Of a DNA stretch of 64,000 nucleotides, positions 7,970 through 19,248 are shown in pieces. Source of the DNA: Solemya velum gill symbiont (GTDB lineage Bacteria; Pseudomonadota; Gammaproteobacteria; Chromatiales; Chromatiaceae); contig NZ_JRAA01000001.1 in assembly GCF_000787395.1 (NCBI RefSeq), positions 248,001 to 312,000 of the forward strand. Reading direction: 5' to 3'. Each line of letters starts with the position of its first letter. Positions within the stretch are counted from its first letter, which is position 1. The notes below the pieces were generated by a model. The model saw only the letters and a list, made by a program, of their open reading frames with translations, did not search any database and was not told the origin of the DNA. Made by a program: the position numbers and the translations under genes.

Positions 7970-10867
7970 ATGAAGCTCAAAAAAACTTCCGATCAAATCC
8001 TCGATAATTCGGCAGCAACATCCGCTGAGCACATGGCATCAAAAACCGGCGTGCAGATGAATCGACGTGATTTTCTGAAAAATTCCGGCATCATGGCCGG
8101 TGGTGCTGCACTGGCGACCAGCCTGACTCCAGGCATGATGAAAAAAGCCGAGGCAGCTGAAGCTGGTATGGGTGGTGCCAAAGAGGTGCGCACCATATGT
8201 ACACATTGCTCGGTCGGCTGTGGCATTATCGCGGAGGTCGAAAATGGTGTCTGGACTGGCCAGGAACCGGCATTCGACCATCCATTCAATCGCGGTGCGC
8301 ATTGTGCAAAAGGCGCATCGGTACGTGAGCATGGCCATGGCGAACGTCGCCTGAAATATCCCACCAAGCTGGTTAACGGCAAGTGGGAGAAGATCTCCTG
8401 GGACCAGGCGATTAACGAGATTGGTGACAAGCTGCTAAGCATCCGTGAAGAGTCCGGACCTGACTCGGCTTTCTGGCTGGGCTCTGCCAAGCACAACAAC
8501 GAACAGGCTTACATGTTCCGCAAGTTTGCGGCCATGTGGGGCACCAATAATGTTGATCACCAGGCGCGTATCTGTCACTCGACCACTGTAGCCGGTGTAG
8601 CAAACACCTGGGGTTACGGTGCCATGACCAACAGCTATAACGACATTCATAACTCGAAGTCGATTCTGCTGATCGGTTCAAACCCGGCTGAAGCGCACCC
8701 GGTTTCGCTGTTGCATATCCTCAAGGCGAAAGAGGAGAACAACGCACCAATCATTGTGATTGATCCACGTTTCACTCGTACGGCAGCACATGCCGATCAT
8801 TTCCTGCAGATTCGTCCAGGAACCGACGTTCCAATCATCTGGGGCATGATGCACCATATCTTTGAGAACGGCTGGCAAGACGATGAATACATACGTCAGC
8901 GTGTCTACGGTATGGATGAGGTTATGGCCGAGGTCAAGAAGTGGACGCCTGAAGAGGTTGAACGCGTCACTGGTGTTCCTGGCCACAAGGTGTATGCAGC
9001 AGCCAAGGCGATGGCAGATCATCGTCCAGGCACTTTCATCTGGTGTATGGGTGGTACCCAGCACACCATCGGCAACAATAATACCCGTGCCTATTGCGCA
9101 TTCCAGCTGGCACTCGGCAACATCGGTGTCTCAGGTGGCGGTGCGAATATATTCCGCGGCCACGATAATGTACAGGGCGCAACTGACCTTGGCGTATTGT
9201 CGAATACACTGCCTGGTTACTACGGACTGGCTCCCGGCTCATGGGCACACTGGGCACGTGTTTGGGGTCTTGATCTCGATTGGGTCAAGGGACAATTTGA
9301 CTCAGGTTCATACGAGAAGAAGGGTGATAAGGATGTCCATGTCATGAACACCAAGGGCATTCCGGTATCACGCTGGATTGATGGTGTGCTTGAAGACAAA
9401 GCCAATATTGCGCAGAAGGACAATGTCAGGGCGATGATCTTTTGGGGACATGCACCTAACTCACAGACACGTGGCACCGAGATGAAAAAGGCGATGGAGA
9501 AACTCGACATGCTGGTCATCGTCGATCCCTATCCGACAGTCTCGGCCGTTATGCATGACAGGACAGATGGTCTCTACCTGCTGCCGGCAGCGACACAGTT
9601 TGAGACCTATGGCTCAGTCACTGCATCGAATCGTTCCATCCAGTGGCGCGATACTGTCATTGATCCATTGTTCGAGTCACTGCCAGACCATACGATCATG
9701 TACAAGCTGGCGAAGAAGCTCGGTTTCGCAGATCAGTACACCAAGAACATCGAGGTCAAGGGCGAGGAGCCTGTGATCGAAGATATCACTCGCGAAATCA
9801 ATAGTGGTATGTGGACAATTGGTTATACGGGTCAGAGCCCTGAGCGACTCAAGACGCATCAGCAGAACTGGGGGACTTTCGATTTCACCTCTCTGAAAGC
9901 AGAGGGTGGGCCAGCCGATGGTGATTTCTACGGTATGCCATGGCCATCCTGGGGTACTCCGGAGATGAAACACCCGGGCACACCAAATCTCTATGATCCA
10001 AGCAGTCCGGTTGCCGATGGTGGTCTGACGTTCCGTGCCCGTTTTGGTGTCGAACGCGATGGTGTCAGCCTGCTTGCAGATGGCAGTTACTCTGTCGGTT
10101 CGGATATCAAAGATGGTTATCCCGAGTTCAGTGCGGATGTACTGAAGAAACTCGGTTGGTGGGATGATCTGACAGATGACGAGAAGACGCTTGCTGAGGG
10201 CAAGAACTGGAAAACCGACCTCTCCGGCGGCATCCAGCGTGTCGCTATCAAACATGGTTGTGCACCGTTCGGTAACGCCAAGGCGAGGGCAGTTGTGTGG
10301 ACCTTCCCTGATCCGGTACCGATTCATCGCGAACCACTCTACACGACACGTCGCGACCTGGTTGAGAAGTATCCAACCTACGAGGATCGTAAGTCATTCT
10401 GGCGCTTACCGACGCGTTACGGATCGATCCAGGCGAAGGATTACTCGAATGAGTTCCCGATCATATTGACCACTGGACGACTGGTCGAATACGAGGGTGG
10501 CGGTGACGAGACTCGTTCAAATCCGTGGCTGGCAGAATTGCAGCAGGATATGTTCGTTGAAATGCATCCGCGAGATGCAAACAACGCAGGTGTTCGTGAC
10601 GGTGATGATGTCTGGGTCGAAACCCCCGAGGGGGCAAAGGTCAAGGTCAAGGCGTTGGTGACACGACGTGTCTCATCTGGTGTGGCCTTTACACCGTTCC
10701 ACTTTGGTGGACACTTCCAGGGCAAGGACTTACGGGACAAGTATCCTGCGGGTGCTGATCCCTTCGTGCTCGGTGAGGCCTGTAATACGGCCATGACATA
10801 CGGTTACGACTCTGTAACCCAGATGCAAGAATCCAAGTGCAGCATTTGCCGCATCTCAAAAGCTTGA
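7970..10867 (+). CDS. fdhA: Formate dehydrogenase catalytic (alpha) subunit, Cys-type, Tat-exported
   Basis: 965-residue molybdopterin oxidoreductase that oxidises formate to CO2 in the periplasm. The Tat signal MNRRDFLK has the twin arginines at 32-33. One 4Fe-4S cluster is bound by C77, C80, C84 and C112. The catalytic ligand is cysteine (C202, codon TGT at 8573-8575, within QARICHSTTV), not selenocysteine. The molybdopterin-guanine-dinucleotide-binding domain occupies the middle and the C-terminal beta-barrel includes TTGRLVEYEGGG and VAFTPFHFGGH. I chose ATG 7970 (AGGAG seven bases upstream) over ATG 7967 and over a GTG at 7928 that would overlap the preceding gene. It forms a complex with the next two gene products. 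Confidence 0.96.
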   Translation: MKLKKTSDQILDNSAATSAEHMASKTGVQMNRRDFLKNSGIMAGGAALATSLTPGMMKKAEAAEAGMGGAKEVRTICTHCSVGCGIIAEVENGVWTGQEPAFDHPFNRGAHCAKGASVREHGHGERRLKYPTKLVNGKWEKISWDQAINEIGDKLLSIREESGPDSAFWLGSAKHNNEQAYMFRKFAAMWGTNNVDHQARICHSTTVAGVANTWGYGAMTNSYNDIHNSKSILLIGSNPAEAHPVSLLHILKAKEENNAPIIVIDPRFTRTAAHADHFLQIRPGTDVPIIWGMMHHIFENGWQDDEYIRQRVYGMDEVMAEVKKWTPEEVERVTGVPGHKVYAAAKAMADHRPGTFIWCMGGTQHTIGNNNTRAYCAFQLALGNIGVSGGGANIFRGHDNVQGATDLGVLSNTLPGYYGLAPGSWAHWARVWGLDLDWVKGQFDSGSYEKKGDKDVHVMNTKGIPVSRWIDGVLEDKANIAQKDNVRAMIFWGHAPNSQTRGTEMKKAMEKLDMLVIVDPYPTVSAVMHDRTDGLYLLPAATQFETYGSVTASNRSIQWRDTVIDPLFESLPDHTIMYKLAKKLGFADQYTKNIEVKGEEPVIEDITREINSGMWTIGYTGQSPERLKTHQQNWGTFDFTSLKAEGGPADGDFYGMPWPSWGTPEMKHPGTPNLYDPSSPVADGGLTFRARFGVERDGVSLLADGSYSVGSDIKDGYPEFSADVLKKLGWWDDLTDDEKTLAEGKNWKTDLSGGIQRVAIKHGCAPFGNAKARAVVWTFPDPVPIHREPLYTTRRDLVEKYPTYEDRKSFWRLPTRYGSIQAKDYSNEFPIILTTGRLVEYEGGGDETRSNPWLAELQQDMFVEMHPRDANNAGVRDGDDVWVETPEGAKVKVKALVTRRVSSGVAFTPFHFGGHFQGKDLRDKYPAGADPFVLGEACNTAMTYGYDSVTQMQESKCSICRISKA

Positions 10868-10880
10868 GGGGGAATAAATC

Positions 10881-11504
10881 ATGGCTCGAATGAAATTTTA
10901 TTGTGACGCAGAACGCTGTATTGAATGCAACGCTTGTGTAACGGCATGTAAAAACGAGAATGATGTCCCCTGGGGTGTCAATCGTCGCCGTGTTGTCACC
11001 ATCAAGGATGGTGAGCCCGGTGAGCGCTCTCTGTCGGTTGCCTGTATGCACTGTTCGGACGCTCCTTGTGCGGCCGTATGCCCGGTGGACTGCTTCTACA
11101 CTACTGACGACGGTGTTGTCCTGCATGACAAGGATATCTGCATTGGCTGCGGTTACTGCTTCTATGCCTGTCCGTTTGGTGCGCCGCAGTTTCCTGAGTC
11201 GGGGGCATTCTCCTCGCGCGGCAAAATGGACAAGTGCACCTTCTGTGCCGGTGGTCCTGAAGAGACACACAGTTCGGATGAGCAACGCAAGTACGGTTCC
11301 AACCGTCTGGCCGAGGGCAAACTGCCGCTGTGTGCCGAGATGTGTTCGACCAAGGCGTTGTTGGCGGGCGATGCGGATATCATCTCGAATATCTACCGTG
11401 AACGTGTTGTCAATCGCGGTGCATCGGTTCTCGACTGGGGTGTCAGTTATGAAAAGGCCAGCTTGCGTGAATCTCGTAACATGAAGGGAAAAGTCAGCGA
11501 ATAG
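10881..11504 (+). CDS. fdhB: Formate dehydrogenase iron-sulfur (beta) subunit
   Basis: 207-residue four-cluster ferredoxin subunit that conducts electrons from the catalytic subunit to the membrane cytochrome. The cysteine groups are CIECNACVTACKNEN, CMHCSDAPCAAVCPVDC, CIGCGYCFYACPFG and CTFC...CAEMCSTKAL, the standard arrangement of 4x[4Fe-4S] FdnH/DmsB-type proteins. It has no signal peptide and is presumably exported with the Tat-bearing alpha subunit. It starts 13 bases after fdhA with a strong GAGGGGG site. Confidence 0.95.
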   Translation: MARMKFYCDAERCIECNACVTACKNENDVPWGVNRRRVVTIKDGEPGERSLSVACMHCSDAPCAAVCPVDCFYTTDDGVVLHDKDICIGCGYCFYACPFGAPQFPESGAFSSRGKMDKCTFCAGGPEETHSSDEQRKYGSNRLAEGKLPLCAEMCSTKALLAGDADIISNIYRERVVNRGASVLDWGVSYEKASLRESRNMKGKVSE

Positions 11505-11521
11505 GAGATGTCGCCAGGCTT

Positions 11522-11556
11522 TCCGGGTTGCCAATCATAGTGATTGGCAACCCGGA
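11522..11556 (+). other. Perfect 16-bp stem hairpin between fdhB and fdhC
   Basis: TCCGGGTTGCCAATCA (11522-11537), a three-base loop TAG, and its exact complement (11541-11556). No thymine run follows, so it is unlikely to be a simple terminator. In this position it more likely shields the upstream fdhAB message from exonucleases or tunes subunit stoichiometry. Confidence 0.75.
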
Positions 11557-11598
11557 TCACACGAATGGGTCCATTGATTCGCTTGAGAGGAAGCATTT

Positions 11599-12732
11599 AT
11601 GAATGTTGCGGTTCGGCATGGCCTGATACAGATCCTGGTAGTAATTGCCTGTCTCCTGCTTTTCGCAGGCTCGCCTGTGCATGCCCAGTCGTCGCAGGAC
11701 GACAAAGCGCCAGTATCACCCATTGATGTTCCCAATCCTGGCGCAGAGCTGTGGAATGCTGTACGCGAACGTGGAGGTGCAGAACCGACACAGCAGCACC
11801 CACTGACTGCTATCTGGGAAGATGTACTCCAACAACAGGATACGGCAGCAAAATCCCAGGCCAGAAGTGCTGATGCAACTTCCATGATCAATGCATCCGG
11901 TGACCAATGGCGTCAGTTGCGTCGGGAGCAATTGATACCCTATGGTGGAGCACTACTACTGTTATCACTCGCTATTGTGATCGGACTCAGTTTCGTCAAG
12001 CGAACAGCGCATTACAGTGAGAGTGATATGATCATCAGGCGTTTCAAGGTCCCAAGCCTTGTCGGGCACTGGTTAATGGCTGGGAGTATGCTGTTTCTCG
12101 CATTTACAGGCCTTGTCCTGCTGTTTGGGCGTTTTACGCTGCTACCACTGACGGGTAGTGACTTTTTCTCTGCATTTGCCTCTGCATCAAAAGAGGGGCA
12201 TGACCTGTTTGGTCCCATATTCACATTTGCCCTGATCATCTTCTTTTTCCAGTTTGTCAGCAAGAATATGCTGCACTACAGGGATTTTGTCTGGATGGCA
12301 CGACTGGGCGGTCTGTTCGAGAAAAAACCGCTTAAGGCAGGCTTTTTCAATTTTGGTGAGAAAACACTTTTCTGGCTGGTGATTTTCTTCGGTATTGCGC
12401 TCTCTGTGAGCGGCTTTGCAATTCTTTTTCAGAATCTTCTTCCAGGACGTGACCTGATGCTGTTAGCAACCCTGGTGCATGCTGTCAGCGCGATTCTGCT
12501 GATCTGCCTTGTCATCGGACATATCTTCATGGCTCTATCAACCAAGGGAACCATGGATGCCATTACCACAGGTGATGTTGATGCCAACTGGGCGAAAGCA
12601 GATCACAGCGTATGGTATGAGCAGATGAAGGAGGCAGGCCATATCAGGAAGAGAATTGCACATGCAAGTGATGATGCGGGTAAGGAGATCCCCGTAGCTG
12701 AAGTCTCTGCTGAACAGACGGGGGCATCCTGA
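11599..12732 (+). CDS. fdhC: Formate dehydrogenase cytochrome b (gamma) subunit
   Basis: 377-residue membrane subunit that anchors the complex and passes electrons to quinone. It opens with a hydrophobic signal/anchor (residues about 8-28, ending PVHAQ), followed by a roughly 80-residue periplasmic stretch. Membrane helices lie near residues 112-130, 150-172, 200-222, 255-277 and 290-312 with histidines suited to b-haem (VGHWLMAG, LVHAVSAILL, VIGHIFMAL). The layout matches gamma subunits with an extended N-terminus rather than the shorter FdnI. The C-terminal tail is cytoplasmic and charged. The stop overlaps the next ATG by one base, so the NarI-like gene is coupled. Confidence 0.92.
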   Translation: MNVAVRHGLIQILVVIACLLLFAGSPVHAQSSQDDKAPVSPIDVPNPGAELWNAVRERGGAEPTQQHPLTAIWEDVLQQQDTAAKSQARSADATSMINASGDQWRQLRREQLIPYGGALLLLSLAIVIGLSFVKRTAHYSESDMIIRRFKVPSLVGHWLMAGSMLFLAFTGLVLLFGRFTLLPLTGSDFFSAFASASKEGHDLFGPIFTFALIIFFFQFVSKNMLHYRDFVWMARLGGLFEKKPLKAGFFNFGEKTLFWLVIFFGIALSVSGFAILFQNLLPGRDLMLLATLVHAVSAILLICLVIGHIFMALSTKGTMDAITTGDVDANWAKADHSVWYEQMKEAGHIRKRIAHASDDAGKEIPVAEVSAEQTGAS

Positions 12733-13373
12733 TGTTTACTGACTTTATTGACGGGCCATTCTGGACTTTTTCCGTAAGCGTATTTGCAATAGGGGTTATC
12801 TGGCGCCTGATTTCCATTATCAGGCTTGGTGTACCTGGTGATCTCGCAGTTCCACGTGAAGATGGAGGCGCTGGTGGAATGCGAACGATCCTGAGCCGCT
12901 TCATGGCGCGCCCTGCAGTCAGAAAACGCGCCTTGCTGATCGTGGTGGCGGGGTACATGTTTCATGTCGGGCTTTTTGCCTTGCTCTTTTTTGCACAACC
13001 ACATATCGATTTCTATGTTGACAGGTTTGGGGTTCCGGCATGGGCGGGTATGCCGCGCTGGCTGTTTATCCTAACAGCCGAGATTGCATTTGCCGGGCTG
13101 ATTATGGCCTGGTTATACCGGGTGATGCATCCCGTCACACGCATGCTCTCAGGTATAGGCGAACACACTGCCAGCTGGCTTGTCTTTTTCGTCATGCTGA
13201 CCGGCTGCCTAGCACTCCTTGAGCAGTATGATTCACTGCGTGTACTTCACTTCTTTCTGGCCGAGTTGCTATTGATCTATTTCCCATTCAGCAGCCTGAT
13301 GCATACATTTACTTTTGCCTTTAGTCGCAATTACACAGGAGCGACCATGGGGCGTCGCGGGGTGGATGCATGA
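12732..13373 (+). CDS. NarI/DsrM-like cytochrome b membrane protein
   Basis: 213-residue integral membrane protein with about five hydrophobic helices (residues near 8-30, 68-92, 105-130, 137-160 and 165-195). The pattern resembles the nitrate reductase gamma (NarI) superfamily that includes DsrM and TmcC; candidate haem-ligand histidines are in YMFHVGLF, LHFFLAEL and LMHTFTF. It lies between fdhC and an HdrD-like gene, mirroring the NarI-like/HdrD-like pairs (DsrMK, TmcBC) that link quinone to cytoplasmic thiol or disulfide chemistry. That it exchanges electrons with the HdrD-like partner is inferred. No other nitrate reductase subunits are nearby. Confidence 0.78.
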   Translation: MFTDFIDGPFWTFSVSVFAIGVIWRLISIIRLGVPGDLAVPREDGGAGGMRTILSRFMARPAVRKRALLIVVAGYMFHVGLFALLFFAQPHIDFYVDRFGVPAWAGMPRWLFILTAEIAFAGLIMAWLYRVMHPVTRMLSGIGEHTASWLVFFVMLTGCLALLEQYDSLRVLHFFLAELLLIYFPFSSLMHTFTFAFSRNYTGATMGRRGVDA

Positions 13374-13392
13374 CACATGAGGATCATGGATT

Positions 13393-14652
13393 ATGAGTGA
13401 ACGTCTTGAGAAAGGTATCCAGGCGCTGCGTGACAAGATGGATGCGCGCATTGCATCCTATTTTTCCAGCTGTGTGCATTGCGGGCTGTGTGCAGAAGCC
13501 TGTCTTTTTGCAACCGAATCGCAAGATCCGATTTATACGCCAATCTATAAACTAGAGCCGATGCGCAAGGTATGGTCGCGTGAATACAGCTTCTGGGGAA
13601 AGCTTGGCGCCATGATTGGCGTGACCGATAATGTCACTGAAGAGGACTTTGCCAACTGGGAGACACTTGTCTATGACAGTTGTACCATGTGTGGGCGCTG
13701 TTCGATGGTATGCCCGGTAGGGATCGATATCACCTACATGATACGCAAGGAGCGTGAGGCTTTCGTTGCAGCCGGTTATACACCAGAAGGGTTGCAGGCA
13801 GCCACTGAACGAGCAATTAATATCGGCAGTCCCATGGGCGTGACCCTGAAGACTTTACAGGCAACAATCAGAAGTGTGGAGAAAGAGACCGGCCTGACTA
13901 TTCCGATGGACGTTGCAGGTGCTGATTACATGGCACTCTTTTCATCAATGGAGATAGTCAATTTCGAGGAGTATATTGCCGGTCTTGCACGGATATTCAA
14001 AGCAGCAGGCGTCTCATGGACTGTCAGCAGCAAGGGTTTCGAGGCGACCAATAGTGGTATTCAGATCGGTGATCCGGAGGCTGCAAAAACAATTGTCGAA
14101 CGCGTTGTGAGTGCTGCAGAAGAACTCGGTGTGAAATCCGTTATCAGTCCAGAATGCGGCCACGCCTTCATGGCAATCCGCTGGGAAGGTCCTAACCTGA
14201 TAGGACGGCAATATCCATTCAAGGTGATTCATATTCTTGAACTCCTCAGTGAACTGCATGAGAACGGCAGTCTGCAACTGGAGGGTATGACGGATACGCC
14301 ACTGACCTATCACGACCCGTGCCAGATATCTCGTCGTGGAGGTGTGATTCAGCAGCCGAGGGATTTACTCAACTCGGTAGCAAGTAACTTTCAGGAGATG
14401 TCTGATGGCGGTGACATGAACTGGTGTTGTGGCGGTGGAGGAGGAGTAAGCGCCAATGAACGTGCCGATGAGATTCGACTGCAGGCTTTCAACATAAAAA
14501 AGAAGCAGCTTGCCGAGTTGGATGGTGTCGAGACTATCGTGACGGCATGTGCCAACTGTCGCCTGATGCTCGAAGATGGACTGGAGCACTACGAGTTATC
14601 TCACGAGGTCACAGGCCTGACTGAACTGATTGCTGAGCACATCAAGCAGTAG
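13393..14652 (+). CDS. HdrD/DsrK-like (Fe-S)-binding protein with CCG domain
   Basis: 419-residue cytoplasmic protein. The N-terminal half has two 4Fe-4S motifs (CVHCGLCAEACLFATES near residue 29 and CTMCGRCSMVCPVGIDI near residue 98). The C-terminal half has cysteine-rich CCG elements: SPECGHAFMAI, HDPCQISRRGG and the hallmark WCCGGGGGVS followed by ACANCRLML. This is the HdrD/GlpC/DsrK fold that can hold a non-cubane cluster for disulfide chemistry. Twenty bases separate it from the NarI-like gene, so the pair likely forms a membrane complex. Physiological substrate unknown; coupling of formate oxidation to a thiol/disulfide couple is a hypothesis. Confidence 0.85.
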   Translation: MSERLEKGIQALRDKMDARIASYFSSCVHCGLCAEACLFATESQDPIYTPIYKLEPMRKVWSREYSFWGKLGAMIGVTDNVTEEDFANWETLVYDSCTMCGRCSMVCPVGIDITYMIRKEREAFVAAGYTPEGLQAATERAINIGSPMGVTLKTLQATIRSVEKETGLTIPMDVAGADYMALFSSMEIVNFEEYIAGLARIFKAAGVSWTVSSKGFEATNSGIQIGDPEAAKTIVERVVSAAEELGVKSVISPECGHAFMAIRWEGPNLIGRQYPFKVIHILELLSELHENGSLQLEGMTDTPLTYHDPCQISRRGGVIQQPRDLLNSVASNFQEMSDGGDMNWCCGGGGGVSANERADEIRLQAFNIKKKQLAELDGVETIVTACANCRLMLEDGLEHYELSHEVTGLTELIAEHIKQ

Positions 14653-14686
14653 AAGCCTTCTTCAGGATAGTGTTCAATGCATAAAA

Positions 14687-14714
14687 AAAGGCGGCCAATC
14701 GGCCGCCTTTTCCT
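14687..14714. terminator. Bidirectional terminator between HdrD-like gene and fusA
   Basis: Perfect 10-bp stem AAAGGCGGCC / GGCCGCCTTT with an AATC loop, flanked by an A run on the left and a T run on the right. It serves the convergent genes on both sides. Confidence 0.9.
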
Positions 14715-14733
14715 TTGCAGGTAGAGAAGTGAT

Positions 14734-16818
14734 TTACTTCTTTGCCTGGCGCTCCTTGGTCTCTTTGATGACCTCTTCAGCGATGTTCGCAGGACATGCA
14801 CTGTAGTGCGAGAATTCCATTGAGAACTGGCCACGACCGGAGGTCATGGTACGCAGGTCACCAATGTAACCGAACATTTCACTCAGTGGTGCGTCAGCTT
14901 TTACGCGGACACCGGTCGGAGTTGCTTCCTGTGACTTGATCATGCCACGACGACGGTTGAGGTCACCGATAACATCACCAACGTGATCTTCAGGAGTGAA
15001 GACGTCTACCTTCATGATTGGCTCCATCATCTGGGGGCCGGCTTTCGGCATGGAAGCACGGTAAGCCGCCTTCGAAGCAATCTCGTATGCGATTGCAGAG
15101 GAGTCAACTGCGTGGAAGCCACCGTCTGTCAGGGTGACTTTGAAGTCCAGGCAAGGGAAGCCTGCGAGGACACCCTCGTCAGCGCTGACCTTGAAGCCTT
15201 TCTCAATCGCTGGCCAGAATTCACGTGGTACGTTACCACCTGTGACCTTTGATTCAAATTCATAACCACTGCCTGCTTCGCCCGGCTCGATAATGTAATC
15301 AATCTTTGCGAACTGACCTGAACCACCGGTCTGCTTCTTGTGGGTGTAGCTGTCTTCGATACGCTGCGTGATGGTTTCACGATAGGCAACCTGTGGTTTA
15401 CCAACTTCAACATCAACGTTATGCGTACGCTTGAGGATGTCGACCTTAATATCGAGGTGCAATTCACCCATACCCTTGATGATGGTCTCGCCGCTCTCCT
15501 CGTCGGTTTCGACGCGGAATGATGGATCTTCCTGAACCATTTTGCTGATTGCGAGGCCCATCTTCTCGGCGCCGCCCTTGTCTTTCGGCTTGATCGCGAT
15601 AGAGATAACCGGATCAGGGAAGACCATTGGCTCGAGAGTCGCAGGCTGCTTTGGATCACACAGGGTGTGACCGGTCTGGGTGTTCTTGAGGCCGATCAGG
15701 GCGATGATGTCACCAGCCTGTGCTGAATCGAGCTCTTCACGTGAGTCAGCGTGCATCTCAACGATACGGCCAATACGCTCTGTCTTGCCTGTGTAGGTGT
15801 TCAGAACAGTGTCACCCTTGTTGATCTTTCCAGAGTAGACACGGGTGAAGGTGAGGGCGCCGAAACGGTCGTCCATGATTTTGAACGCCAGTGCACGCAG
15901 CGGCTTGTCGACGCTGACAGTTGCGAATTCACCGGTCTCGTTACCTTCGAGGTCAACTTCAGGCTGTGGGTCAACTTCGATCGGGTTAGGCAGGAAGTCG
16001 ACAACCGCGTCCAGAACCAGCTGTACGCCCTTGTTTTTGAATGCAGAACCACAGTAAGTCGGGAAGAAATCAAGTGCGATAGTACCCTTGCGGATGCAGC
16101 GCTTGATGTCGTCAACAGATGGCTCTTCACCTTCGAGGTAGGCTTCCATCAGGTCGTCATCCTGCTCAACAGCTGTTTCAATCAGCTTCTCGCGGAACTC
16201 TTCAACCTTGTCAGTCATGTCTGCTGGAACGTCTTCGAGGCGGTACTTGTGGGGGTCGCCAGAGTCGTCCCAGATCCACGCCTTGCGGGTCAGCAGGTCG
16301 ACAACGCCGACAAACTCATCTTCCGTACCGATTGGCAGAACCATGACCAGCGGGTTTGCACCGAGGACATTCTCGACCTGGTCGACGACGCGGTAGAAAT
16401 CTGCACCGAGACGATCAAGCTTGTTGACGAGGATGATACGTGCAACTTCTGATTCGTTCGCATAACGCCAGTTTGTTTCTGACTGAGGCTCAACACCGCC
16501 TGAACCACAGAAGACACCAACACCACCGTCAAGTACTTTGAGTGAACGGTAAACTTCGATTGTGAAGTCAACGTGTCCGGGGGTATCGATGATGTTCAGC
16601 TGATGCTCTTTCCAGAAACAGGTTGTAGCAGCAGACTGGATGGTAATACCACGCTCGCGCTCCTGGTCCATAAAGTCGGTTGTCGCTTCACCGTCATGCA
16701 CCTCACCAATTTTGTGAGTTTTGCCGGACAGGTTCAGAATACGCTCGGTCGTGGTGGTTTTACCCGCATCGACGTGAGCGAAGATGCCGATGTTACGGTA
16801 GTGAGTCAGGTCGGTCAT
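14734..16818 (-). CDS. fusA: Translation elongation factor G, second-type (FusA2-like)
   Basis: 694-residue GTPase catalysing ribosomal translocation. It has the full five-domain EF-G layout: G1 [11 protein letters not shown] at about residue 14, switch I with [14 protein letters not shown]3 [10 protein letters not shown]4 NKLDR, and domain [17 protein letters not shown] and GGFHAVDSS. The N-terminus and the [20 protein letters not shown] stretch resemble the free-standing second EF-G of vibrios and relatives rather than the EF-G of the str operon. It stands alone here, with no rpsL, rpsG or tuf nearby, so a canonical copy probably exists elsewhere. Whether it works in translocation, ribosome recycling or both cannot be told from sequence. 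Confidence 0.95.
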   Translation of the reverse strand: MTDLTHYRNIGIFAHVDAGKTTTTERILNLSGKTHKIGEVHDGEATTDFMDQERERGITIQSAATTCFWKEHQLNIIDTPGHVDFTIEVYRSLKVLDGGVGVFCGSGGVEPQSETNWRYANESEVARIILVNKLDRLGADFYRVVDQVENVLGANPLVMVLPIGTEDEFVGVVDLLTRKAWIWDDSGDPHKYRLEDVPADMTDKVEEFREKLIETAVEQDDDLMEAYLEGEEPSVDDIKRCIRKGTIALDFFPTYCGSAFKNKGVQLVLDAVVDFLPNPIEVDPQPEVDLEGNETGEFATVSVDKPLRALAFKIMDDRFGALTFTRVYSGKINKGDTVLNTYTGKTERIGRIVEMHADSREELDSAQAGDIIALIGLKNTQTGHTLCDPKQPATLEPMVFPDPVISIAIKPKDKGGAEKMGLAISKMVQEDPSFRVETDEESGETIIKGMGELHLDIKVDILKRTHNVDVEVGKPQVAYRETITQRIEDSYTHKKQTGGSGQFAKIDYIIEPGEAGSGYEFESKVTGGNVPREFWPAIEKGFKVSADEGVLAGFPCLDFKVTLTDGGFHAVDSSAIAYEIASKAAYRASMPKAGPQMMEPIMKVDVFTPEDHVGDVIGDLNRRRGMIKSQEATPTGVRVKADAPLSEMFGYIGDLRTMTSGRGQFSMEFSHYSACPANIAEEVIKETKERQAKK

Positions 16819-16999
16819 GGTTGTACTCTATATAATAAGTTAAATACTTCCCGTATCCACGGGAAAGTGTCGAGGCAGTCTGCCCCGGGCGTAAAAAACG
16901 CGGTATTTTACCTGAAAACTCGCCTCGATAGGCAAGAAAATGATGAATATTTCGAGAAATTGCAGTCTGCGGGGCTTTTTTACCCCACAAACGGCTTAA

Positions 17000-18640
<1,641 letters not shown>

Positions 18641-18751
18641 TCAGCCTGTCAATCAAACATAGATACTATTTGAGCACAGGTTGGCATTGCTTGTCAGTGC
18701 CTGTTTGAAGCCGCACAATAGCGTCTTACACCTTTGTCCGGTTTTTTCGTC

Positions 18752-19180
18752 ATGTTCGAGTATGTCTTTTTTCACCAGCAGCCGATGCTGCAGTTTTGCG
18801 ACTTTGTTCGTCAGCGTGGCCTTGATCCACAAATGCAGGATTCACCCGGGAATTCATCCGGGGATTCACTGATTGTCTCGCTGGCAGAAGAGAGTGTTGA
18901 TGATGATCTTGCAGACGAAATCGACAACTTCTATGACAGTATGATGGATCTCGATCATGAGCTTTTCAGCGACACAGTCGAGCCGGGTAGCGATGACTAC
19001 CAGACGGCAGGCGTGGTAGTGAATCTCGCTGGTGGAAAAACCGTGTATGCCGATGTGCCCGGTGACCTGCTAAAACGCGTAATGGAGATTCTCTCTCCCC
19101 AGGAACTGGGGGATTTTGTCAATGCCATTGTCGATGCTGTTGAAAAGCCGGATGATCGTTCTCTGTGCCAGCGTAAGTAA
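18752..19180 (+). CDS. Small acidic hypothetical protein
   Basis: 142-residue soluble, acidic protein that I do not recognise. ATG 18752 is preferred to a TTG 18 bases earlier. The N-terminal MFEYVFFHQQPMLQFCDFVRQ segment is followed by a Ser/Gly-rich linker, an acidic helix (SVDDDLADEIDNFYDSMMDL) and a C-terminal region with VNLAGGKTVYADVPGDLLKRV and SPQELGDFVNAIVDAVEKP that looks folded. No signal peptide, membrane segment or cofactor motif is seen. It is 68 bases upstream of the ATP-grasp gene on the same strand, so it could be read with that operon, but its link to the pathway is unproven. Confidence 0.7.
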   Translation: MFEYVFFHQQPMLQFCDFVRQRGLDPQMQDSPGNSSGDSLIVSLAEESVDDDLADEIDNFYDSMMDLDHELFSDTVEPGSDDYQTAGVVVNLAGGKTVYADVPGDLLKRVMEILSPQELGDFVNAIVDAVEKPDDRSLCQRK

Positions 19181-19248
19181 GGCGTTGCTTCAACCTGGAA
19201 TGAATACTTTTTTATGATGCCACAACCAATTTTTGTCGAGAAAAGCAG

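Noticed and set aside
8573-8575. Possible selenocysteine codon in the formate dehydrogenase
   Set aside because: The codon is TGT (cysteine), not TGA, so no SECIS element is expected.
10689-11534. 281-residue minus-strand ORF
   Set aside because: Antisense to the end of fdhA and all of fdhB.
15751-16452. 233-residue plus-strand ORF
   Set aside because: Antisense to fusA; no family motif or ribosome-binding site.
16965-16995. Terminator after pgm
   Set aside because: A seven-pair stem (TGTGGGG/CCCCGCA) exists on the minus strand but its loop is long and no T run follows.
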